DNA of 64,000 nt from assembly GCF_002834385.1 (NCBI RefSeq), contig NZ_PITQ01000008.1, forward strand, positions 186,001 through 250,000. The letters run 5' to 3'. This document shows, piece after piece, positions 18,292 to 28,813 of this stretch; the first letter of the stretch is position 1; each line of letters starts with the position of its first letter. The notes beneath the pieces are model-generated. The model saw only the letters and a program-made list of their open reading frames with translations. It did no database searches and had not been told where the DNA came from. Both the position numbers and the translations under genes were made by a program. This DNA comes from Rahnella sp. AA (GTDB lineage: Bacteria > Pseudomonadota > Gammaproteobacteria > Enterobacterales > Enterobacteriaceae).

Positions 18292-18319
18292 TGTCCAGAA
18301 AACGTGTGGATCTGTCCAG
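18292..18319 (+). promoter_or_regulatory. Direct repeat TGTCCAG with 21-bp period, candidate AraC site
   Basis: TGTCCAG occurs at 18292-18298 and 18313-18319, so equivalent bases are 21 bp apart, two helical turns on the same face. Monomeric halves of AraC dimers typically bind such direct repeats. The repeat lies 75-100 bases upstream of the FAH gene and just downstream of the AraC gene. Function is inferred. Confidence 0.45.
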
Positions 18320-18393
18320 TTCCTTTCGCACGTTAATTTGGCAAACTGAACCGGTACTCAAAATCGAAAACCAGGCAACTTAGGAAGAAGACG

Positions 18394-19083
18394 ATGACCG
18401 AATATGTGATTGCCGCACCACAGACACCTTCTCTCGCCGTGGATGGCCAGAGTGCACGTTTTCCACTGCGCCGCGTGTATTGCGTGGGCCGTAACTATTC
18501 CGAACATGCCCGTGAAATGGGGCATGACCCTGACCGCGAGCCGCCGTTTTTCTTCGGCAAACCGGCTGATGCGGTGATCCCGGCCAGCGGCAATGTGCCT
18601 TATCCGACGTTAACAGAAGACCTGCATTATGAGGTGGAGCTGGTGGTGGCGATTGCCAAAGGCGGAAAAAACATCCCTGCCGAAGCGGCGCTGTCACATG
18701 TCTGGGGCTATACCGTGGGTGTCGATTTAACCCGCCGGGATATTCAGGCCCAGGCCAAAAAAATGGGCCGCCCGTGGGATTTTGCGAAAGGTTTTGATAA
18801 TTCAGCGCCCGCTAATCCTCTGCTGCCCGTCAGCCAGACCGGCCATCCGGCAACCGGCAAAATCTGGCTGGATGTGAACGGTGAAAAACGCCAGCGCGGT
18901 GATTTAAGCGATCAAATCTGGCAGGTGGCAGACGTCATCAGCTATCTGTCACAGGCGGTTGAGCTGCAACCCGGCGATCTGATTTACACCGGTACGCCTG
19001 CCGGCGTTGGCCCGGTGGTGCGTGGCGATGTGATCACCGGCGGCATTGAAGGCCTGAGCGATTTCAGCTTTACCCTCGTCTGA
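18394..19083 (+). CDS. Fumarylacetoacetate hydrolase family protein (YcgM/fumarylpyruvate hydrolase-like)
   Basis: This 229-residue FAH-fold enzyme has only the short C-terminal catalytic domain, like E. coli YcgM and NagK-type fumarylpyruvate hydrolases. The metal ligands are the two Glu of HYEVEL (near residues 76-78) and the Asp of GVDLTRRD (near 109). The family mark GRNYSEHAREMG starts near residue 30, and the closing YTGTPAGVGPV is present. These enzymes hydrolyse acylpyruvates in aromatic catabolism or decarboxylate oxaloacetate. No aromatic pathway genes flank it, so a housekeeping acylpyruvase or oxaloacetate role is also possible. AGGAAG precedes the ATG. Confidence 0.88.
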   Translation: MTEYVIAAPQTPSLAVDGQSARFPLRRVYCVGRNYSEHAREMGHDPDREPPFFFGKPADAVIPASGNVPYPTLTEDLHYEVELVVAIAKGGKNIPAEAALSHVWGYTVGVDLTRRDIQAQAKKMGRPWDFAKGFDNSAPANPLLPVSQTGHPATGKIWLDVNGEKRQRGDLSDQIWQVADVISYLSQAVELQPGDLIYTGTPAGVGPVVRGDVITGGIEGLSDFSFTLV

Positions 19084-19100
19084 CCCTCTGAAAAAACAAA

Positions 19101-19136
19101 ATGGCCTTCGCTCTGCAAAGAGGAAGGCCATTTTTT
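19101..19136. terminator. Bidirectional terminator between the FAH gene and ansP
   Basis: Arms ATGGCCTTC and GAAGGCCAT around a 13-base loop, with a T6 run on the plus side and an A-rich run on the other. It can serve both convergent genes. Confidence 0.85.
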
Positions 19137-19156
19137 ACCGGACCATCATCACGCCA

Positions 19157-20638
19157 TTATTTCGTGCCGAGGCTTTCCTGATGCGCTTCTTCGTGTGCCG
19201 CCTGTTCAGCATGCACTTCAGCAGCGCGTTTGCGCAGGCCAATCCAGCCCAGCACCAGCAGGATTATCAGGACCGGAATGGTCGCGATGGTGTAAGTACC
19301 GTTCGGGTAGTCAAACGCCATCAGAATAAGCACCCCTGCCAGGAAGGCCAGCGTCAGCCAGGAAGTGAACGGTGCCCACGGCATTTTGAAGGATACGTCT
19401 TTAGCGCGGCCTTCTTTAATCGCGGTTCGCAGCTTCATCTGGCAGACAATGATAAATGCCCAGGAACTGAGGATGCCGATCGATGCGACGTTCAGGACAA
19501 TTTCAAACACCTGTGAAGGCACATAGTAGTTCAGCACCACACCGATAACGTAAATCCCCACCGTCACCAGAATGCCCGCGTAAGGCACCTGCTGTGCGCT
19601 CATCTTCGACATGAATTTAGGTGCAGATCCGCCCATCGACAGAGAACGCAAAATACGGCCAGTGGAATACAGGCCGGAATTCAGGCTCGACAGCGCGGCG
19701 GTCAGCACCACAATGTTCATGATGGTGCCGATATACGGCACACCCAGCTTGCTGAAGAAGGTCACAAACGGGCTTTGACCGGCCTGATACGCATTCCAAG
19801 GCAACAACAGAACCAGCAGAACAACGGAGCCCACGTAAAACAGGGCGATACGCCAGATCACGCTGTTAATCGCTTTCGGCAGCACTTTCTCCGGATCTTT
19901 CGTTTCGCCTGCTGCGGTACCGACCAGTTCGATCGCCGCAAAGGCGAAGACCACGCCCTGCACCAGTACCAGCGCCGGTAACAGGCCGTGCGGGAAGATA
20001 CCGCCGTTATCGGTAATCAGATGCAGACCCGTAGTGTTGCCATCGAGCTGCTTGCCGGTGCCGAGGAACACCACGCCGACCACCAGGAAGATCGCGATAG
20101 CCGCGACTTTGATCAGCGCAAACCAGAATTCCATTTCAGCGAACCACTTCACGCCAATCATGTTCATCGTGGCGACAATCGCCAGCGCCCCCAGAGCAAA
20201 CATCCACTGCGGAACATCACCGAAGGTTCCCCAATAGTGCATGTACAGAGCCACTGCGGTGATATCGACAATGCCGGTCATCGCCCAGTTCAGAAAGTAC
20301 ATCCAGCCCGCTACGTACGACGCTTTTTCACCCAGAAACTCACGGGCATAGGATACGAAACTGCCGCTGGTCGGACGGTGCAAAACCAGCTCGCCCAGCG
20401 CACGCAAAATAAAGAATGAGAAAATACCACACACCGCATAGACGATAGCCAGCGCCGGGCCAGCCATCTGTAAACGCGCACCGGCACCGAGGAATAAGCC
20501 GGTACCGATCGAGCCACCAATGGCAATCATCTGAACCTGACGGTTGCCCATGCTCTTGTGATAACCGCTTTCATGTGAATCCAGCCAGCGCCGTTTTGCC
20601 GCGTGCTTTGCCTCTGTCGTTTTTTTATGAGACTTCAT
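19157..20638 (-). CDS. ansP: L-asparagine permease AnsP
   Basis: This is a 12-helix amino acid:proton symporter of the APC superfamily that imports L-asparagine across the inner membrane. It matches E. coli AnsP closely over its length, including KRRWLDSHESGYHKSMGN before helix 1 and the GGSIGTGLFLGAGARL substrate and sodium-site loop. The open frame extends upstream to 20761, but I chose ATG 20638: GGAGAA sits upstream, and the resulting 493-residue protein agrees with E. coli (499). A PurR-like box lies upstream. The charged C-terminal tail (EVHAEQAAHEEAHQE) is normal for the family. Confidence 0.93.
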   Translation of the reverse strand: MKSHKKTTEAKHAAKRRWLDSHESGYHKSMGNRQVQMIAIGGSIGTGLFLGAGARLQMAGPALAIVYAVCGIFSFFILRALGELVLHRPTSGSFVSYAREFLGEKASYVAGWMYFLNWAMTGIVDITAVALYMHYWGTFGDVPQWMFALGALAIVATMNMIGVKWFAEMEFWFALIKVAAIAIFLVVGVVFLGTGKQLDGNTTGLHLITDNGGIFPHGLLPALVLVQGVVFAFAAIELVGTAAGETKDPEKVLPKAINSVIWRIALFYVGSVVLLVLLLPWNAYQAGQSPFVTFFSKLGVPYIGTIMNIVVLTAALSSLNSGLYSTGRILRSLSMGGSAPKFMSKMSAQQVPYAGILVTVGIYVIGVVLNYYVPSQVFEIVLNVASIGILSSWAFIIVCQMKLRTAIKEGRAKDVSFKMPWAPFTSWLTLAFLAGVLILMAFDYPNGTYTIATIPVLIILLVLGWIGLRKRAAEVHAEQAAHEEAHQESLGTK

Positions 20639-20683
20639 TCGATCTTGTTCTCCAAAATAACCTTCACCTGACGCCGGTGCTGC

Positions 20684-20699
20684 AAGCAAACGATTGCAA
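20684..20699. promoter_or_regulatory. PurR-like box upstream of ansP
   Basis: AAGCAAACGATTGCAA fits the PurR consensus ANGCAANCGNTTNCNT at every fixed position except the last. It lies 46-61 bases before the ansP start, within the 232-bp gap between ansP and bglG. Related LacI-family repressors bind similar CG-centred dyads, so the exact regulator is inferred. Confidence 0.45.
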
Positions 20700-20870
20700 G
20701 CCACAACGTTTACGTGGTTGACCCACTGTAGTTTTTTTAGCCGGAACTGTTTTTGATGCAATAACGGCGAAGGATGCTACCTGTTCTCATTAACTGAGGC
20801 AAAAAAAACCGTACTTAAATATTGTGATAAGACATAATTCGCAGCGTGAATTACGCACACAGCGGTGATT

Positions 20871-21790
<920 letters not shown>

Positions 21791-21823
21791 TTTCTGCCTG
21801 ACAATTTTATCAGGTCAGATTAT

Positions 21824-25136
<3,313 letters not shown>

Positions 25137-25210
25137 TCATCAGAGTAATGGCGTCGTGCACGACATTGCCGTTGTATTTCTACGGGGCGGCCGGCCCCTG
25201 AATTCAGGCC

Positions 25211-25293
25211 AAAAAAAAACCTAAACTTCCGGTTTCTTCGCATGTGCGAAAAAACGAGAAGTTTAGGTTTTGCCTGTCAGACAGTAACAATCC
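25211..25293 (-). promoter_or_regulatory. bgl RAT antiterminator and overlapping terminator
   Basis: On the minus strand, 25293-25266 reads GGATTGTTACTG, TCTGACAG, GCAAAACC. This is nearly the same as the BglG-binding RAT of the E. coli bgl operon. Its 3' AAAACC is the start of a terminator with arms AAACCTAAACTTC (25270-25258) and GAAGTTTAGGTTT (25229-25217), ending in nine T residues (25219-25211). BglG binding would stabilise the RAT hairpin and let transcription continue into bglF, 84 bases on. Confidence 0.92.
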
Positions 25294-25340
25294 TGCTTTT
25301 CAAACCGGATTCTCTGGCGAATCGCTGGCAGAAACAAGTC

Positions 25341-25382
25341 GTAATATTCTTCGTATGAAGGAATTGTGATCGGCTTCAGATT
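25341..25382 (-). promoter_or_regulatory. Candidate bgl promoter with CRP site
   Basis: AATTGTGATCGGCTTCAGAT at 25362-25381 fits the CRP consensus TGTGA-N6-TCACA with one mismatch (TCAGA). On the minus strand a -10-like TATTAC lies at 25346-25341, placing the CRP centre near -40 (class II arrangement). The RAT follows about 45 bases downstream. Catabolite repression would suit a beta-glucoside operon. Confidence 0.5.
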
Positions 25383-25390
25383 TTGTGCCG

Positions 25391-25416
25391 ACGAATGCTC
25401 ATCCCTGAGCATTCGT
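25391..25416 (-). terminator. Hairpin after the SDR gene
   Basis: Perfect 10-bp arms ACGAATGCTC and GAGCATTCGT with a 6-base loop, 8 bases after the SDR stop. The T content after it is weak (CGGCACAAAATC), so it may be a poor terminator or an mRNA end-stabilising hairpin. Confidence 0.5.
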
Positions 25417-25423
25417 CACAGAG

Positions 25424-26218
25424 CTAGCGCAATCCGGCGATAGTAAAACCGCCGTCCACCAGCAGATTTTGTCCGGTGACAAACCGTGCCTCGTCGCTGC
25501 ACAACCACGCCACCACGTCACCTACATCGTCTGATTCGCCCACGCGCCCGGCCGGTGTCAGGCGGACAAAGGGCCTCAGTGTCTCTTCGTTCGCCCCCAT
25601 TCGCTGCGCCATCGGCGTATCGATAATGCCCGGATTCACGTTGTTGATACGAATTTTCTGCGCGCCGGTTTCCAGCGCAATGGCGCGGATCATCGCATCC
25701 AGCCCCCCTTTACTGGCGCAATACGCGGATGCCCCGAAACTCGCGCCGTGCGCCAGCCATGAAGACGTATTCACAATCGCGCCACCGCGACCTGCGGCCA
25801 CCATCGCTTCCAGTTCATATTTCACTGACAGCCAGACTCCCTTCAAATTGATGGCAATGATGCGGTCGAATTCTTCTTCCGTCATTTCGCTGACCGGCGC
25901 AAAACCCTCCACACCGGCGTTGTTGAAAGCTGCGTCCAGACGCCCGAAATGTGCCAATGTTTGCGCAATCAGATGCCTGACCTGACGGCTGTCTGAGACA
26001 TCCGCCGGCACGGCGAGCGCTTCACCGCCCTGTTCGTGGATCAGCGCCACCGTTTGCAAAAGCTCTGCCTCACGACGCCCGGCGACCACCACTTTTGCAC
26101 CGTCACGCGCGAAGGCCAGCGCCGCAGCACGACCGATGCCGGTTCCCCCGCCGGTGACCAGCGCCACGCGGTTATGCAGGCGAAGTAATTGTTTTTGTGG
26201 ATGTAGTTCCTGCGACAT
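25424..26218 (-). CDS. SDR family oxidoreductase (glucose/3-oxoacyl reductase-like)
   Basis: This 264-residue classical SDR has TGGGTGIG at residues 22-29, the NNAG motif near 97, catalytic Ser in VNTSSW near 147 and YxxxK as YCASKGG near 162-168. The C-terminal GQNLLVDGGFTI is the usual SDR end. AGAGG precedes the ATG. It is divergent from a LysR gene 117 bases away, which is the likely regulator. The substrate cannot be assigned. Confidence 0.88.
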   Translation of the reverse strand: MSQELHPQKQLLRLHNRVALVTGGGTGIGRAAALAFARDGAKVVVAGRREAELLQTVALIHEQGGEALAVPADVSDSRQVRHLIAQTLAHFGRLDAAFNNAGVEGFAPVSEMTEEEFDRIIAINLKGVWLSVKYELEAMVAAGRGGAIVNTSSWLAHGASFGASAYCASKGGLDAMIRAIALETGAQKIRINNVNPGIIDTPMAQRMGANEETLRPFVRLTPAGRVGESDDVGDVVAWLCSDEARFVTGQNLLVDGGFTIAGLR

Positions 26219-26334
26219 ATAAACCTCTGATGAAATGTGTTGGCCAGGACCTGACTATAAGAGGATTAATTGTTGCCGATAAGCCACCTTATATCGCATG
26301 ATTTACTGGTTCATATTCATCAATAGGGAAAGTT

Positions 26335-27240
26335 ATGCGGACTAACGAATTTGGTGAACTCACCGCCTTTGTCGCCGTGGCAGAAGAGAAAAGTTTCCGT
26401 AAAGCGGCGGCACGGTTGAATTTAACCGCATCAACCCTCAGCCATTCCCTGCGCACACTGGAAGAGCGGCTGGGCGTACGCTTGCTGAACCGCACCACAC
26501 GCACCGTCTCACCGACACAAGCAGGCATGGCTTTGCTGGCCGAAATCGCACCCGCTTTTTCTGCGATAGCCAGTGCTGTTGAGAAAGTGAATACCTACAG
26601 AGAAATCCCGCAAGGGACAGTACGTATCAATACGCCACGCATTGCCGCAGAGCTCGTCTTTATGCCACGGCTGAAACAATTTAATCAGGCATTCCCGGAC
26701 ATTCAGCTGGAGCTGGCCACTAACGATGGTTTCGTGGATATCATCAGTGAAGGGTTTGATGCCGGAGTCCGTATCCGTGGCGACGTTCAGCAAGACATGA
26801 ACGCGGTCCGGCTGACGCACGATTTTCATTCGGCGGTTTACGGCTCTCCGGAGTATTTCAACCGGTATCCCAAACCACTTTCGCCTGCCGACCTGCAACA
26901 TCACGCCTGCATTGGTCGCCGGGAGATCACCGGAGGTGCCTTGTACCGCTGGGAATTTGAAAAGGAAGGCAAACAAATCGCGGTGCCGGTCAGTGGCCCG
27001 CTCATTGTCGACAGCGTAACGATGATGACGCGCATCGCCCTCGACGGCATCGGGCTGGTCTACACCGCCCGCAGCCCGGAGCATGACGCACTGGTCGGAC
27101 AGGGATTACTCGTCCGTGTGCTGGAAGACTGGGCTGTCACGTTTCCGGGTTTCTTTCTCTATTATCCCGGGCACCGGCAACTCCCTGCGGCATTGAAAGC
27201 GGTGATCGACAGCTTCCGTTTGCCGCAGCCCGGTCAGTGA
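26335..27240 (+). CDS. LysR-family transcriptional regulator
   Basis: This 301-residue LTTR has a helix-turn-helix at residues 1-62 (AVAEEKSFRKAAARLNLTAS). The effector domain of the YhjC/DmlR-like clade follows, with NTPRIAAELVFMPRL and GFDAGVRIRGDVQQDM. AGGGAAAG precedes the ATG. Its divergence from the SDR gene is the classic LTTR arrangement. The 3' end overlaps the convergent azoreductase gene by 7 bases. Confidence 0.87.
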   Translation: MRTNEFGELTAFVAVAEEKSFRKAAARLNLTASTLSHSLRTLEERLGVRLLNRTTRTVSPTQAGMALLAEIAPAFSAIASAVEKVNTYREIPQGTVRINTPRIAAELVFMPRLKQFNQAFPDIQLELATNDGFVDIISEGFDAGVRIRGDVQQDMNAVRLTHDFHSAVYGSPEYFNRYPKPLSPADLQHHACIGRREITGGALYRWEFEKEGKQIAVPVSGPLIVDSVTMMTRIALDGIGLVYTARSPEHDALVGQGLLVRVLEDWAVTFPGFFLYYPGHRQLPAALKAVIDSFRLPQPGQ

Positions 27241-27890
27241 TCCGCAGTGACTGCAACGCTTTCAGCCCATTCACAAGAGACGGCATCCAGCTCGCTGCGT
27301 GCTTTAGCCAGCCCGGCCTCGCGGGCGGCCTCATCGGAGAACTGCAGGGGCTGAGCGTCAACAAACCACGGGTTTTCTACCCCGATAAAACCGAACGCAT
27401 TCTTCAGCACCGGCGTCATCGCATCCATGTTTGCAAACGGGCTACCTTCGCTGAGATCGGCACCACGCGTGGTGATAAACAACACTTTTTTATCGCCGAG
27501 ATTGCCGGTAATGCTGCCGTCTGCGTGCAGGTCGTAAGTAATATTCGTACGGATAATGTTGTCGATAAATGTTTTGAATGTGGACGGAATCGTCCAGTTA
27601 TACATCGGCATCGCACAAACCAGAGCATCCGCTTCCATCACGCGCTGACAAAGTGCATCGGATTCTGCCAGGACTTCCCGCATCCGGTCAGTACGCTGCG
27701 CCTGCGGCGTATAGGTGGCCTGCACAAATTCAGCGGAAACGTGGGGCTGCACTTCCTCCGTGACATCCAGATAGTCAATTTCAACATCAACGCCGTTGTG
27801 CTGGAGTTGTTCAATAAAATAACGCCCCAGCGCACGGGAGTTTGACCACTGGTGAAATTTAGAGCTGGCATCAACGTGTAATACTTTCAT
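27234..27890 (-). CDS. FMN-dependent NADH-azoreductase / flavodoxin-fold quinone reductase
   Basis: This 218-residue flavodoxin-fold protein is of the AzoR/NQO type. The phosphate-binding N-terminus HVDASSKFHQWSNSRALG (residues 5-22) and the FMN-ring loop PMYNWTIPSTFKTFID (near 96-111) match the family. So does TTRGADLSEGSPF near 142. Family members make two-electron reductions of quinones and azo compounds. AAGGA precedes the ATG. A dyad shared with the upstream Rrf2 gene lies 40-64 bases before the start, so electrophile- or redox-responsive control by that Rrf2 protein is likely. Confidence 0.88.
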   Translation of the reverse strand: MKVLHVDASSKFHQWSNSRALGRYFIEQLQHNGVDVEIDYLDVTEEVQPHVSAEFVQATYTPQAQRTDRMREVLAESDALCQRVMEADALVCAMPMYNWTIPSTFKTFIDNIIRTNITYDLHADGSITGNLGDKKVLFITTRGADLSEGSPFANMDAMTPVLKNAFGFIGVENPWFVDAQPLQFSDEAAREAGLAKARSELDAVSCEWAESVAVTADH

Positions 27891-27929
27891 GTTTTTTCCT
27901 TTTTGGTGTTAACAGAGTACTGCAATCAA

Positions 27930-27954
27930 AACTAAGACCAACTTTGTCGTAGTT
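27930..27954. promoter_or_regulatory. 25-bp dyad, candidate Rrf2 operator of the azoreductase gene
   Basis: Arms AACTAAGAC and GTCGTAGTT (8 of 9 bases complementary) around 7 bases. The same left arm (AAACTAAGAC) and much of the rest recur upstream of the Rrf2 gene itself, at 28551-28579. This is a shared element in the two promoters of a regulator-target pair. Confidence 0.6.
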
Positions 27955-28019
27955 AAAAATACGCGGATCCCTGGCCCGCTGGCAAGAGGTAACTGAGAAA
28001 AAACTTCAGGCAGGATGAA

Positions 28020-28535
28020 TTAAAGAATACGACGTGAACCGCGATCGCCCAGCCAACGGGTAACCTGCTGGCCGAACTCTGGCGGAGATTTTCGACCAAA
28101 CTGCGATGCTAATCCGGCAAGTGTTTGTGCAGCTAAAACCGCTCGCATGCTGTTATCGGCGTCGATCATCAGCGAATGTATGGCACACAGGCCTGAACTT
28201 GCCCACGAAGGAGGATCGTTTTCAAACACTGCGCAACGGTTGCGAATTTCCTTACAGTCGAACATTTTTTTGTGCCCGTCGATAGCGTCCAAAACCTCCA
28301 GCACGGTGATTTCATGCGGCGGTTTCGCCAGGCGGATCCCGCCCTTCGCACCTTCCGTAGCAATAATCAGCCGGGCCTTATGCAATTTCGTGAACAGTTT
28401 TGCCACGTAGTCAAACGGAACGCCCTGAAGCTCGGATAAATCCCGGACACTGGCCTCGGTCACATCTCCCTGCGGATTAGCAATAAACAACAAACAATGT
28501 AGTGCGTATTCAACGCCAGCGCTGATATGGGACAT
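28020..28535 (-). CDS. Rrf2-family transcriptional regulator
   Basis: This 171-residue Rrf2 winged-helix protein has its DNA-binding domain at residues 1-85 (YALHCLLFIANPQGDVTEASVRD, recognition part FDYVAKLFTKLHKARLI). Three Cys follow: 94, 101 and 117 (DCKEIRNRCAVF, then GLCAIH). Iron-sulfur members such as IscR and NsrR have three clustered Cys, but the spacing here (6 and 15 residues between them) is wider, so cluster binding or thiol sensing are both possible. It lies upstream of, and in the same direction as, the azoreductase gene 129 bases away. Confidence 0.85.
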   Translation of the reverse strand: MSHISAGVEYALHCLLFIANPQGDVTEASVRDLSELQGVPFDYVAKLFTKLHKARLIIATEGAKGGIRLAKPPHEITVLEVLDAIDGHKKMFDCKEIRNRCAVFENDPPSWASSGLCAIHSLMIDADNSMRAVLAAQTLAGLASQFGRKSPPEFGQQVTRWLGDRGSRRIL

Positions 28536-28550
28536 ACGACGTGCGGCTCC

Positions 28551-28579
28551 AAACTAAGACAGAATTACTCCTAATTAAA
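28551..28579. promoter_or_regulatory. 29-bp element, candidate Rrf2 autoregulatory site
   Basis: It begins AAACTAAGAC, the same 10 bases as at the azoreductase promoter, and ends TAATTAAA against TAGTTAAA there; 22 of 29 positions agree. It sits 16-44 bases before the Rrf2 start codon, where binding would block transcription or initiation. Confidence 0.55.
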
Positions 28580-28813
28580 CACCAGATAATGCGTAATTGA
28601 CATATAAACTGGGTTTTTCACCCGCGTTATCGCCACACTCAGCCACAATTCGATCCTGTTCACAAACAGAGAACAAAATTAAAAAACGTAAATTGTATAT
28701 TCGTTTCCTCAATTGTTTACCTGCGCCCCATTCACAATACTTTGGCCCATGCTTTACCTTTTCATACGTTGTTCTGGCGCTGCTAACCCTTCGCTTAATC
28801 AAGGAGATCTGAG

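Noticed and set aside
20639-20761. 41-residue N-terminal extension of AnsP
   Set aside because: It runs through the PurR-like box and promoter region, and the E. coli protein starts at the internal Met.
26256-26293. TATAAGAGG/CCTTATA inverted repeat in the LysR/SDR gap as LysR operator
   Set aside because: Arms are imperfect (an extra base on one side) and the T-N11-A core is not clear, so I do not claim it.
28597-28812. 71-residue frame just upstream of the GH3 gene
   Set aside because: No ribosome-binding site, poor protein character, and it overlaps the region expected to hold the GH3 promoter.
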